Source: Gnetum montanum (taxonomy: Eukaryota; Streptophyta; Gnetopsida; Gnetales; Gnetaceae). From it: a DNA stretch of 64,000 bases. The position numbers were made by a program, and so were the translations under genes. Below, piece after piece: positions 47,913 through 59,829 of the stretch; positions within the stretch are counted from its first letter, which is position 1; every line of letters begins with the position of its first letter. The stretch covers positions 31,916-95,915 of the forward strand of contig MNCI01010436.1 of assembly GCA_015680685.1 (NCBI GenBank), read 5' to 3'. Under the pieces are notes generated by a model. The model saw only the letters and a program-made list of their open reading frames with translations. It did no database searches and was not told where the DNA came from.

Positions 47913-48677
47913 ATGCTCACACATGTTGTGACCAACTGGATAAAGGCAAGGCATCTTCCACAGAAATTGACTAATCCAAGAAGCCCCCTCATCTATCTTC
48001 AAGTGGCAGGGAATGAGCCATGTAAAGCTCTTCTAGACTCAGGGTCGGGTGTCAATTTAATTTCACATGACATGTACAAGAACTGGAACCTGCCCCCATT
48101 AAAGAAGAGCAAAATTCGGCTCGAGCTGGCAGACCAATCCATCACCGTTCCCTTAGGATCGGTAGAGGAAATTGTGACCACTATTTGTGGATGGTCCTAT
48201 CTTGCTAATTTTTCCATCATCCATATGGAGAATTGCAATGGGAACTTTCCTATCATAATGGAAAGAGCCTAGCTGAGCACGGTGGATGCAAGACTAGGAC
48301 TCCGAGATCTTTCCCTTGAAATTTCAAAGGAAAATCCTTTTGGAAAGATCAAGAAGAAGTGTGTTCCAAGCGTCGTGTATAGTGACATTGGGTGTAACTG
48401 TGTGCAACAGTTATGGTCCGCCAAGCTGAAATCCATTCAAGCATGTAGTCAGTGTACTGAAGAATCACCAGTTCAACAATGCCTGTACGTAGCAGCCACA
48501 AATCAAGAAGGCATCCAATGGCTGACCGTTGATCTTGCTAGTAGCACCTTGTGCATGGAACCATCTGAGGGGCTTGTACAAGCCTATATAGAAAGCATGG
48601 ATAACTTGGAAGAGGTTCATCAACAAGTATCCACTATTGATAACCATGATGATTGGGGAAAGCTGCAAACCCCTTGA
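47913..48677 (+). pseudogene. Element C retropepsin protease
   Basis: It encodes LIYLQVAGNEPCKALLDSGS with the aspartic protease active site D-S-G intact, followed by GVNLIS. LELADQSITVPLG and NFPIIMERA come next, with a stop where B has a Trp codon. A Cys-rich linker runs to a stop at 48677, separating the domain from RT. The active site is better preserved than in B. Confidence 0.85.
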
Positions 48678-48879
48678 AGCTTCACACAAGAGCCCTTAGA
48701 GCTCAAATCCTTACTAGCCCACTTAGAATATGCATTTTTGCAAAATGGTAAACTCATAATTATCAATGCCACCCTTACTACTGAACAAAAGAAAAATTTG
48801 TTGAAGGTGGTGAACAAATGGGATGCTGCTTTTGCATGGTCATATCTTGAGCTAACCGGAGTTGATCCCAAGGTCTGCC

Positions 48880-49790
48880 AACATTAGATTTATATTGACC
48901 CCTCCATGAAGCCATGATATCAACCACAAAGGTTGTTGAACACCAAATTGAGGCAAGTAGTCAAACATGAAATTGAGCAGTTGCTAAAAGCGGGGTTCAT
49001 CTATTCCATTGTTGATAGCGAATGGATCAACCCACTCATTATTGTGTTGAAGAAGGATGGAAAATGGAGGGTTTATATAGATTTCTGATTGCTCAACATG
49101 ACTACCTTCAAAGATCACTTCCCACTCCCATTTGTGGACCAAGTGTTGGACACCATTGCAGGGCATCATTATTATAGCTTTTTGGATGATATAGTGGCTA
49201 TAACCAAATCCAAATTGCACCAGAAGATCGGGCCAAGACAACTTTCACAAGTCCCTGGGGGACTTTCACATACAAGAAGATGCCTTTTGGCCTATGTAAT
49301 GCACCTACCACTTTCCAACGCCTTGTCCTTAGCATCTTCCAGTAGCAAATTGGCAATGGGGTAGAAGTCTTCATAGATGTCTTCTATACCTATCGCCTTG
49401 GACCGCCTTGAGCAAGTTCTAAAAAGATGTGTGGACATGAATCTACAGCTCAATTGGCAGAAAATCCACTTAATGGTCCAAGAGGGCATTGTGCTAGGGC
49501 ATCGTATCTCATAGACAAGGATTAGCATGGATCCTGAAAAGATCAGGGTCATTTAAGGAATCACCCAACAACCAAGCACTATAAAAGATGTTTGGTCATT
49601 CCTTGGCCACACTAGTTACTACTGGCGCTTCATCAAAAATTTCTTGAAGATTTCGAAGCTATTGGTGGAACTCAAAAAGAAAGAGGCTCCATTCATCTGG
49701 ACCGAGGAATGTGAATATGCATTCCAAACGTTTAAAAGGAAACTCGTAAAGACTCTAGTTCTACAGGCACCTGACTAGTCCAAGCCCTTC
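48880..49790 (+). pseudogene. Element C reverse transcriptase
   Basis: RT motifs are HEIEQLLKAGFIY, INPLIIVLKKDGKWR, KDHFPLPFVDQVLD and HHYYSFLD, then after a frameshift KKMPFGLCNAPTTFQR (about 49275). The catalytic YxDD-type box is damaged (FIDV at about 49370). LSFLGHTSYYWRFI-type connection sequence follows (about 49595). There are several stops and at least two frameshifts. Confidence 0.88.
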
Positions 49791-50160
49791 CACATTATGA
49801 TGGATGCATCCAATTATGCCTTGGGAGCCATGCTTACATAGTGTGATGATCGAAAACTTCCATACTATATTCACTGTGCAATCCATAGCATTTTGGGTGC
49901 TCAGCTTAACTACACCACCACCAAAAAGGAGTTGATTGCGATGGTGTTTGCCTTGGAAAAATTCTAACACTATGTGCTCAGATACAAGGTATTCATGCAT
50001 ACTTACCATAGTGTTATTCGGTTCTTGATGAACAAACCAACAGTGAGCCCTCGCATCATCTGGTGGCTGGTGATTCTATAGGAATTTGACCTTACTATGG
50101 TAGAACGGAAGGGGACTGAGAATGTGGTTGCTGACCACTTGTCTCAGTTGCGATGGGATG
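49791..50160 (+). pseudogene. Element C RNase H
   Basis: The LTR-element RNase H pattern is clear: FHIMMDASNYALGAMLT, LNYTTTKKELIAMVFALEKF, FDLTMVERKGTENVVADHLS. Catalytic Asp and Glu candidates are present. Stops occur at positions expected to be Gln or Arg. It is fused to RT upstream and followed by the integrase. Confidence 0.85.
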
Positions 50161-50299
50161 ACATAGAAGAGGAGGAGCCCCTCTTCGACCAATTTCCAAA
50201 TGAACTCCTCTTCACGGGTGTGGTCGATTCACAAGTGCCCAAAGAATCACCTTAGTTCAACCACATCCTTACCTATCTCATGACTTAGGAGTTGCCAAA

Positions 50300-51520
50300 G
50301 AAGTGGAACCATCGGCAGAAACAACAATTTCTCCATAAGGCCAAGCACTTCATGGAAATCAACGATCACCTTTATAAGGTGAGCACAGATCACCTGGTTT
50401 GATGGTATGTCCCTGATGACGATACACTGCACATCCTCCAAGATGCTCATGAGGGTCCTTGTGGGGGCCACTATGCTGGACGCTACACAACCATTAAGAT
50501 CCTACTTGTAGGATATTACTGGCCCACAATTTTTAGGGACGCAATGGTTTGCCCACTCCTACGAACGATGCCAGAGAGACGGTGGGATGACTGCATGGAT
50601 GGAGGGACCTTAACAGTGGATCCAACCACTGGAGCCCTTTGACATTTGGGGCATCAACTTCATGGGACCCATCACACCCTTGTCCAACGAGAAGGTGTAT
50701 ATCATCGTCGCTGTGGACTACTGCACAAAGTGGGGGGAGGCAGCAACCATCGTTGACTATTCTTCAAACATCGCCACATGATTTGTCCAACAGCAAATCA
50801 TCAACAGGTTTGGAGTGCCACGTGCACTCATCTCAGACAATGGGACTCATTTCATGGGTGTCACTTTTTGTAAACTCATGCAACACTTTGGGGTTACCCA
50901 TAAATTTACAACACCTTATCACCCCCAAGCCAACGGGCAGGCCGAAGTTACCAATAGGGAGATTACCAAGATCCTCACTCGAACCATCAGCAAATATAGA
51001 AGGGATTGGAGCACCAAAATTCATGATGCCCTCTAGGCCTATCGCTCCACTTGAAAGCTTCCTATAGATTACTCTCCCTATGAGTTAGTATACAGTAAGC
51101 TACCAGAACTTTCGATCCAAGCGGAACTCCGGACACTATCCACAACCAGTGACTTAGGTTTTGACCTACCATTAGCACAATGTGAATGACTTATCAACCT
51201 AAGTGTGCTAGATGAGAATCAATTAGTGGCCCTATCTTCAAATGAGATCCACAAGGCCTACAATAAAAAATGTCATGATCTTAGGATTTGAAAGGTCACA
51301 TTCAGATGTGGAGATAAGGTGTTATATTGGAATCCCACACATGTACCACAATTGACCAAGTTTCAAACACTGTGGGAGGGACCTTACATTGTCTTTGAAA
51401 CCTTTCCATCTGGGGCCTTGCTTATCCACAAACCTGAGGACCCCACAAGAATGCAGTTGGTCAACTGACAACAACTAAAACCTTTCCGTGAACTCCACCT
51501 AAATAGTGCTACCGCCTCAT
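50300..51520 (+). pseudogene. Element C integrase
   Basis: The zinc-binding N-terminal region (HILQDAHEGPCGGHYAGRYT) has lost its C-X2-C pair. The catalytic core has the D-D-E order: AVDYCTKW (about 50714), ISDNGTHF (about 50829), then TTPYHPQANGQAEVTNREI with its Glu (about 50910-50965). The C-terminal GDKVLYWNPTHV and LWEGPYIVFE (about 51310-51400) match the GPY/F module. No chromodomain is present. Stops interrupt it. Confidence 0.9.
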
Positions 51521-53024
51521 CATCACTGGGATAACTTCGTTCCATCTTTCGCATCTGCTCCTCTCCACCTAGTCATGGGGGAGACCATCCTCCAGGCTAA
51601 CCCATTCCACTACACTCCTCACTATTTTTGGAATTTTTTGTTTTACACCTTTTTGTTTTTCAACATCATTCATACATTTGCCGATTCTTACTAACTTTTC
51701 CTTCTGGCGCAGATGGTTTTCATTGCGATGGATCATGTGAAATAGTCCACCTAGTTTATCTCGCTCCCATACTTACATTGTTGTCCTTGGACTTTACGTC
51801 TATTTTCATCTCCTAAAATTGGTAGTGAGCCCACATCATCCACCCATTCACCCATTCCATGGTTTTCCTTCCTTTGGAAACATGCAACCCCTTCACTTAA
51901 AAACATTATAATTAATGTGTGACCTGTGCAGTTCCTAGACTTAGGGATGACCCAATGGTTTGAATCGGGTGTGAATTCAAGGGGAATGCAACATTTGTTG
52001 TCCTCTTCTATCCCCCAAGTTGCTAGTGTGTCCTTACGGATTTCTTCCCACTCCACGTTCTTCTCTACAAGGAAGCTTCTAGGCAATTCAACCATGGTGT
52101 GGTCCTCACATCAAAAAATTAAAAAAAAACAAATAAACATGAGGATTCAAAGCACACCCCTTGGTCAAATGCATGCAAACAAGCATGGGTCTTTGCATGG
52201 TGTGGTTCCCACGAAATAACAAGGAAATGAAAAATAAAATCCTCACTAGTGAGAATTCAAAGCACACCCCTTAGACTGCCTCTCATGGGCCACCAAAACG
52301 AGTTATAGGACTCACTCTGTCCCCTCTAACTTAGCCCCATTTCACTTCCTTCTTCTCATGCCTGTTGGAGTGGTGGTTTCCTGTAAGTGCACTATGATAC
52401 TTGGTGGCCAGATGAGGCTTCACCTGTTGCTGCGAGGGTATTGTATGTGGTTGGTTTTGGGTATGAACTCAGGAACAATCCTACTAGGTCACTTAACCAC
52501 AACTTCACATGGGATTTCACATAACCAATGATTGGAATTCCACTCCTCTCATCTCTCTCTCACCCATTTCTCTTCAAAAGTTACCTCACTACCTATCTTA
52601 TGTTTTGAAAGTTCTTCATGATTTCCATGTCCTACTAATGCCTTTACAGGATCTCCTGGGTGGGAGTATTAACTTGTGAGCACCATTTCTTGACCCCGGG
52701 GCCCACGGACTCTAGTGTTGAGGATATGTAAGGGCTCCTAAGGCTACCGCCTGCTATGGGGAGGACCCACTTGCATATTCCTGGTCCTGCTTGTTAGTCT
52801 CCCATCATTTTGATTTCATGGTTGATTGTTTTCATTGTCCAATCGCTTGATTTCCTCTCCATGGAGTTCTTTCTCACCACGTTTTCCTACGTTTGACTCT
52901 TTGTCTAGCTCAACTCTCCTTTCTCTTGTCCTCAGCCATGTTCTGGGTCTCTCACGCTCTTTAACCATCCTAATTTGGCATTTTAAATTCATCTTTTTAG
53001 GTTTTTTCTGGGTTGATCAACACT
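51521..53024 (+). other. Element C post-pol non-coding spacer
   Basis: PPT-like CTAGTCATGGGGGAGACC is at about 51571. A tandem duplication of about 100 bp containing CATGGTGTGGT(C/T)C and GAATTCAAAGCACACCCCTT lies at about 52091-52275. GGCCCACGGACTCT and then GGGGAGGACCCACTTGCAT (52758-52776) are shared with A, A' and B. No ORF with recognisable content is present. Confidence 0.65.
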
Positions 53025-53110
53025 GGTCAATGGGAGCGACCCCCTGCGTATACGCAGTCGCGTATATGCAGTCCCGTCGATGCAACGTCCAACCCCTATA
53101 TATATGCCCA
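53025..53110 (+). promoter_or_regulatory. Element C internal U3-like promoter block
   Basis: The block holds two (T/C)GCGTATA(C/T)GCAG motifs and CCCGTCGATGCA, the same words as in the C-family LTR U3. They precede CCCTATATATATG at 53094-53106, the same word-plus-TATA layout as in the LTR. It lies about 430 bp upstream of the aORF. Promoter function is inferred. Confidence 0.6.
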
Positions 53111-53248
53111 TTGCGCCTAAGATTTCCATCATTTTACAAACAAATTGGGGGGAGATTTTGCCATTTTTTCTACCTAACTTCTTCCTAAGCACCTACATTC
53201 TATCGCGCATCCACATCATCCGATCCTTACCCTCTTAAGCACCCAGAG

Positions 53249-53529
53249 GTATGCTCTCAATTGTGGGGGGGGGGGGGGGGGTGAAGCCTATGTGTAATTA
53301 ATTAATTAATTAATTAAGACTTCGCACTTGTAAAGGGAAGAAATGAAAACAATAGCTTAAACTCCAACTTATCTCTTGTTTCTTTTGGCTCTAACCCATG
53401 AATTAACACTTTGGGACCTTTAATGGAATGCCCATGCCAACATCCTAACTTAGTCAAACTGAGAAGGTGTATAAGGACCATTTTGAGCTACTTGTGCACA
53501 GTCTAATGGGTGGTTATGTTTGATTGCAG
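53249..53529 (+). other. Candidate aORF leader intron with G17 tract
   Basis: The candidate donor CAGAG|GTATGC is at 53249 and the acceptor TTGATTGCAG ends at 53529, just before the aORF ATG. Inside are a run of 17 G (53265-53281) at the place of the PPT-like motif of other elements, and an (ATTA)n microsatellite at about 53297-53320. Length of the G run may be unreliable. Confidence 0.45.
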
Positions 53530-56383
53530 ATGGCACCAAAACCAAGGCATCCAAGGGGCGAAGAACCATCACAACCGAGGGACAAGCATCCACAAATGGG
53601 AAGGGGATGAGGCGTGCAGCAACCAAAGCATGTGGAGGACTCTCATGCAACTGGCCTCCTCCACGAAGGACCTAATGTGGAATCTATCCATCAAATTCCC
53701 AAAGAGGAGATTCCTAGTGAGTAATCGCAAGGGGATGAAACTTCGGGAATAGCACCACGGCTTGAGGTCACCCTGACCCAAGCATGTCTTGATGCTATCA
53801 AGCCACGAGAAGTGCAACAGATGGCCCTACAAGAGTTAAACTTTGGACCATTTCTTGAGAACGCACCAAAAGATGTGAAACTTCAACTACAAAACTCTCC
53901 TATGTGGCCAATTATCACAACCAGTGGTGAATGGTACCTAGGGGAGACCTACCTCTTCTAGACAAATCGCAACCGGGATCCAGAGTAAGAATTAAAGACA
54001 TCTATGTCTCTTACTCTGCAGAAGTAATCGCGCAAGCTTTAGGGTTTCCATAGACTGGAGTAGATGTGGCGGAGATCCCGAAATAAGCAAATGTTGAGGT
54101 AAAAGGGAAGTGGATCAGGCAGTGCTATGGGATCGATTGTAAGGAGTTCAACACTCTAACCATCGTAGATAGGGTATATTCAAAGATCGTGTCTTACCAC
54201 CTAAACCCAATGATGAGACCCAGCAAAATCATGGCCTTCTCTGCAAATGCATGTGCTGCCTTAAGTCGGAAATTCCCAATGAGCCTTCCACAACTGTTAT
54301 TCTAGGAAATTGAAAAGAGGTTTGCTGAAAGCGAACGTGGAAGGTGAGCTCTCCCCTTCCCCTACCTAATCAGAAAGTCATGCAAATGGGCAGGGATAGC
54401 ATGATACACCAATGATACACTCTGGCATGCCCCAATTGCCTCATGAAGGGAAATAATGAAGGATAGGACTCTGGCCACTACACACACTGATGAAGAGCAG
54501 CAACCACCTCCACCACCTGCAAAAACAACAAGGTCGGGTTCGCAAACTATCATGGAATACATACGTGAAATCTAACAATCGCTCTTGAGCTAGCAAGAGA
54601 GATCTGGAAGGACCGGTGGAGGAGAAAACCTTTCAGTCTATCGCCCTATAATGAGCCACCTGAAGCAAGTGGCTCAATTAGTCAGTTTGGTAGAAAGAGT
54701 AGGGCCAATGTTCTCCACCACCCGAATGCAAGTGCCATAAGAACAGATCCTATCATCCAAGAGGTAATGATATCAACTCAACAGCTATTCCCTGAAATTT
54801 CAGGGAATGCCGCTACCTTCTCAGTACACTTGGAAGATGGCGAGGGGACGACAATCCTAATGATGTAGCACCAAGGATAGGAGATTACGGCTGAAGTGAT
54901 TGCTGATACAATTGCTACAGCTCTCAAGGCAGCGGCAACACCTATACCAAACATACATGGACTTCAAGATGTACAGGCATCTGCTAGAACTTCACATAGC
55001 AAGATTGATGTAGCACAACATGAAGAACTGTTGGACCAACTAGTGGGATATAAGAAGCTGCTTCTGGATGTCTTTGACCTTCTCAATAACATCACTGCAA
55101 CCCAGTAGGAGCTGCTCTCGACAAGGGGTAAAAGCCTTATTTTAGAAAGGGCAACTTGAAGCTAGTCAACCCACTTGTCAACGCTTGGCAACAAAGGTCA
55201 CCCAATTAAGGACCTAACTTGCTGATCTAGCCCTCCTCAACCGTGAGCTCACCAAAGATGAAGCTTTTCAATAGCTTTAATTCAAACTTCAGATTGTTGG
55301 GGATGAGCAAGAGTTTACGATCCTTGATAAGTCCTTGGCAGACGCTCAAACATATCATGTAAACAAGGACTTGACAGAGGTTCACCAAGAGAATGTCAGG
55401 TTGACTATGGAGGTCCATCGCCTGCGTAATGTTGGTGCTAAAAATGAGCACATGAAAACTTTTATTCACCAACAACAGGAAGAGCTAGCCAGGGTGAATG
55501 CTAATGTGAAAAGGTTGGCTGCTAAGAATCAAAATCTATCCATGGAGGAGGTTCAAACCTTGTGACAGAAATCTGCCATCGAAGTCGTCACTTGGAAGAA
55601 TGAGGCCTTGAAATTTGAAAAAGTCAAGAATCATTACAAGGACCAAGTGGGATTGCAAAAGGAATTGAATGAGAAATAGATTCAAGTCGAAAAGGCTAAG
55701 ATGAACCAAGTGCTCCAACAGCTCTGAGAAGGAGACGAGGTATGGCAACCTATCTTTGATGGGTTGAATGCCTACAATCAAGCTAAAATCCACCTCAAGG
55801 AACTAGAAATTGAGGAAATGATAGAGTATATAAAGCTTTCCAACCTTCGTTATGCAAACCTGGCTATGCTCACAGCTAGGAGACCATGGTCTAAATTGGA
55901 AAAGCAAGTGGCCACCTCGTATTCTCTATACGAGGGCGAGTTCCAAGCACACAAAGTGATAAAACAAAAATTGGAAACAACAAATGCAGAACTCGAGGTT
56001 CTCCACATGTGATTTGAAGGATAATGTACGATCACGGAGAACTTGGCCCATCGAATGAATGACTACCAGAAAATGCAGACACCAATTCAAGCATTCGACA
56101 TCAAAAAAATTAGTTTGCAGCTTGGTTTGTCAACTTGAAAAAACTTTTTCCTCCGCTACCATGCCTTTGGGAGGTTCTTGTTCCAGCACACATTGGTGAA
56201 GCCACCTGGATAGTGAACGATCCCAGAAGTAAGGAGTAAAAGATGAGGGCCCTCTTGGAGGCTTTCTGGTTACCTCTAGAAGTTGCAGCCACTACGGGGC
56301 AACCATCATTTATGCCACAGCCACCACATGGGCCAGAGGCTAATGAAGGTCCATCAAAACCACTGCCACCAGGGATGGTGTGA
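53530..56383 (+). pseudogene. Element C additional ORF (aORF)
   Basis: ATG 53530 (MAPKPRHPRGEEP) directly follows the TGCAG acceptor. The N-terminal part has LQELNFGPF (about 53836), SPMWPI and GEWYLGETY (about 53930), as in element A, and a decayed LPFPYLI block (about 54353). A long coiled coil runs from about 55020 to 56010 (many Leu, Glu, Lys and Gln; SNLRYANLAML at about 55838). The C-terminal LPCLWEVLVPAHIGEATW (about 56157) is shared with A and precedes a Pro-rich tail ending at 56383. There is no transmembrane segment. Stops and frameshifts are numerous. It corresponds by position to the env-like or extra ORFs of Athila/Tat elements. Confidence 0.75.
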
Positions 56384-56626
56384 TCTTCTTTGAAAATTTT
56401 TGCATCTTTCTACACAGTAGAGAATCTAGGACCAGCAAGGTGTTCAATTTTGTCTCTGAACACCACCATTTTTGTAATTTGTCCTTCTCTGTATACTCAG
56501 GCACTTAGTGCGTCATGTGTGTATGTGTGTCATATGTGTCAAATCATGTGTGTTGTAAATGAAAGTCCATACCTTCCAAATTGTAAGAGGAACTCAAGGA
56601 AAATTTTTTACTCAGTTATGGGGGTA
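56384..56626 (+). promoter_or_regulatory. Element C 3' UTR and polypurine tract
   Basis: It ends AACTCAAGGAAAATTTTTTA then CTCAGTTATGGGGGTA directly before the 3' LTR, the same ending as A and B. Confidence 0.75.
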
Positions 56627-57515
56627 TGATGAAGTGCTAGATGGTCGATGCGTTTACTAGGCTGTGTATATGAGGTCCCATATATGCAGCCTCGTCAACG
56701 CATCCTTCCATGCATCGACGTGGCCCCGTTTACGCAGCACCTGTTTTGGCCTATAAATAAGTGGGCTCCAGCCACACTTAGGTACCTTTTTGTCAATTGT
56801 AGCGAAGCTCTTGTAGTTTGTTTCCACAAGAGTTAGAATATTTTTCAAGTGCCCATAGTAGGTGTAAGAAAGGTGTCCAGCTCTTTATTTGATTGTTGAT
56901 GTATCTAAGCCCATTGGTGTGAACGGCAATAAAGACGAGCTTTTCAAACATTTCTTATAGCATTTGGACTTAGTCATTTAATGCATTTAATAGTTTAATA
57001 TTTTTATGCTTTGATAATTACTTAAGTTTCTATTATTTTTATTTCCATCGCTATCGCTCTTTTATAGTTCTTAAAACCATAAGTATGACCATCTCGAATG
57101 TGAACCCAACGCTTGGCAACCCAGTGACGCTTAACGTCTGGTAACCCAGTAGTGGTTAGGGGATGCTCAGGATGTGCCCGGAAGATGGGATCGAATACTT
57201 ATGCTAGGAATAGTTAAGATATAGATTAGGATAATTATAGATTACATAATATTTCATTCCTTACTTTCCATTACGAGAATTAGACGCTAGAAGATAAAGT
57301 AAAAAGCCATAAAAATCAGTTGCCTCAATCTCACTTAATCATCGCCACTAGAACATCACAAGTGAGGTTGGGAAGACAACGACTGTTCTAACAAAGGGTT
57401 TTGTTGGTTAAGGTCTAGTGTATGTAAAGTGCTTATCGTCTACGAAATCTGACCAAGTACATGTGAAAGCTCGTGATTTGCATGGTTGGGTGTAGGGGTA
57501 CCTAGCCGCTCATCA
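56627..57515 (+). repeat. Element C 3' LTR
   Basis: The 889-bp LTR starts TGATGAAGTGC and ends CTCATCA. It pairs with 44336-45255 but has one U3 repeat unit fewer. TATAAATA is at 56752 and AATAAA at about 56927. The TGAGC target duplication follows. Confidence 0.92.
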
Positions 57516-59310
57516 TGAGCCCACAACATCCACCCACCCATTCTATTAATAAGTGGCTCTACTTTAGGTAAAATGATATTCTTGTTATCATTAAAACTTA
57601 AAGTAACTTTGTAATCATTATGCCAGAGTGAAGAGTAACGAACTAAGAGGGAACAGCTAGGGTGTTACATCAAGGGGACTTATGGATTCTCTTTGGTGAC
57701 ATCTGTATGTGTTGTCATGCAACTTGGTTGTACTAAGATCCTTGTAGATCTAATGAAAAATGGGAGTAAGAGTTGTGATAAAGCAACTTAATAAAGGAAC
57801 TCAATGTTGTTCTAAAGGATCCCACTAGAAAGACATGCACCCATGCCTAAATGTTGGTGACCTCTTCAGATTCCTGTTGAGAAAGATAAAGTGCAAAAGT
57901 GGCCAAAAGAAGAAAAAGAAAAGAAAGAAGAAAAACATAAAAGAAACGATCAATAAAAACATGCCATAGACAAATTCAAATCACTCCTCCCTTATGCAAA
58001 ACACCAAGTGATACTACACCTTGTTGTCATGATACTCTTATGGTTGTCTATCATTGGGATGAAACAATGCGATGTCACTGATCAAAGGTATGGACTTGGT
58101 CTTGATCTTGGAACAATCAGCTAATGGTACCTTAATCATGCACAACACTTCGAATTCATTATGGCCAGGGTAAGTTACCTCATGTCAAGATCTCTACAAT
58201 CCCTTCTATGATTCATCTCATCTCATAGTCCAAGTATTTCTAAATTATGCCTTCTGTGACATAGAATTCATACCTCATTGTAGTGGTCTTTAACATGTGT
58301 GTGTTTTGTTGCATAGGTGCGGATTGCATTTAACCCTTCTAGTGCCTATGGACATTTCAAGGTGTGGTTACACAAGGGCATGATAGGTTGGAACCTACTT
58401 TCGGGAGGATCCACTTGCATTACTTTTACGATTTGTACTTACTGCACACCACTACATCATCTTATACCGTTTGAGTACTGCATTGCCAAATCTATTCTTT
58501 CCTTTATCGTTATTTCAACCAAACATTCCTTTGCACCACTACATGTCCTTTTTCCTCATCTTATTCAAAGAACCTCATTTTCTAATTCCACTTCATTATA
58601 CTTTTGATGCCTTAATTCCCACTTGACATTACCCCAGACTTTTCAAATCTCCCTCAAATCCTTCATTTTTGGCCATGAAAACTAGAAAATCCATCAATTT
58701 TACTAAGCACCCTATTTTGGATGGGACATGATATCAGGTACCAAGTATTGGGTCCCACGCAATATCGAGTACATGCTATTACATACGCAATATCACATCT
58801 ATAAAACCTATATATATCAGGCCTCCTGCGCATGCAGAAGTCATTTTCAACTATTGTTATGAGGGGAGTTGTTGCAATTTTCTTTCACAATTTTTAACGC
58901 TTTGAGAGCCTACCATTCAACCATCAATATCTTGCTCATTAATGCTCTGATTTCCCTCTTGATCAAACCTAATTAAACCTAAAGTCTTTACTCAGTCATG
59001 GGGGAGGGGTATAATAGGATTCATGCATAACTTTTTTGAAATTTTCTATCTCCTAAAGGATATCATAAGGGTAAGTAATTTTAAGAAATGTTAAGAACTT
59101 ATGCCAAACTAATTTTTTTTCTTCACCCAAATCATTTAAATTATTAATTGGAGTCACCTGAGAAAATTGGGCCCAACATTAAAAATTTTAGGGTAATTTT
59201 TTGGAAAAAAATTCTAACTCTAAAGTCACACTAAGTAAAGAATTCAACATTTATTTAAGGTAATGAGTAAGGTATGAGATAATTGAACTTCTTTAAATAA
59301 CCTTACTAAC
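57516..59310 (+). other. Element A' right half: spacer, internal promoter, leader
   Basis: This continues A' after the target duplication and parallels A 19900-21650. GGGAGGATCCACTTGCAT is at 58403-58420. The internal promoter (58725-58815) has ATATC-type motifs and TATAAAA at 58800. PPT-like CTCAGTCATGGGGGAGGGG is at about 58991, and donor AAGG|GTAAGT at 59071. No aORF follows, because the copy is broken near 59310. Confidence 0.7.
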
Positions 59311-59390
59311 AATTGCTATATATGCTACTTCAAGATGAGATATATGCTAACAATTGAGATAAATGAGTAAGGTATGAGATAATTGAACTT

Positions 59391-59736
59391 CAAGATGTGT
59401 ACAAAAAGTGGGAACATATGCTATATATTTAGATTAGCTTAGAGTATCTTTAATTCCATAATTAATTAGAATGTAATACTTTAATCATTTTATCCTTTTG
59501 ATGCTTTTAAATATATAAAATAACAACAAAAATAAAAATATCTTGTTTCTTAATTGAATTTAACCATGCTCATAAACTTAACACAAGTGATGATTGGAAA
59601 GACAATGACAAGCATAAATTGTAACTTTGCTATCTCAACCTAAGATGCCTAAAGAGTTCCATGAAATTTGACTAGATCATGTGTACAAGCTTGTGAATCG
59701 TATGGTTGGGTGTAGAGGGCACTTTGCTACTCATCA
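59391..59736 (+). repeat. Truncated LTR (fourth family, D)
   Basis: The U5 half of a related LTR begins CAAGATGTGTAC, contains GTATGGTTGGGTGTAGAGGG and ends CTCATCA at 59736. The tRNA-Asp-type PBS TTGGCACCATTGCTAGGGAC follows at 59737-59756. U3, TATA box and partner LTR are missing. It adjoins A' at a rearranged junction. Confidence 0.8.
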
Positions 59737-59829
59737 TTGGCACCATTGCTAGGGACTTTCTTTGTTGTGTGTGTTGAACTTTTAGTATGTTAAAACATTA
59801 AGAAAAATAGAGAACAAAGGATGTTTATG

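Larger units (their letters stand above)
44336..57515 (+). mobile_element. Element C: full-length Ty3/gypsy (Athila/Tat-like) with gag-pol and aORF
   Basis: This 13.2-kb element has LTRs 44336-45255 and 56627-57515 and the perfect 5-bp target duplication TGAGC (44331-44335 and 57516-57520). The order is PBS, gag, protease, RT, RNase H, integrase, non-coding spacer, internal promoter, aORF and PPT. It is the only element in the window with all enzymatic domains, although every frame is broken. No chromodomain is seen after the integrase. It was inserted into the spacer of A'. Confidence 0.93.
41120..59310 (+). mobile_element. Element A': second, 3'-truncated A-family copy, holds element C
   Basis: It starts with a 5' LTR related to A (41120 to about 41901) that has lost its last part and the PBS. 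gag (42209-44127) and the A-type spacer follow, and element C is inserted in the spacer at 44336. After C, the spacer resumes at 57516 with the internal promoter (58725-58815) and leader intron donor (59071), and breaks off near 59310 before the aORF. No pol is present, as in A. The junction at 59262-59391 is rearranged. Confidence 0.85.

Noticed and set aside
53265-53281. G17 tract as a functional G-quadruplex
   Set aside because: A homopolymer in a decayed element, at the site of a PPT-like motif, is more likely slippage or sequencing error.
53530-56383. aORF as an envelope gene
   Set aside because: No signal peptide, transmembrane segment or furin-like site is visible; a coiled coil dominates.
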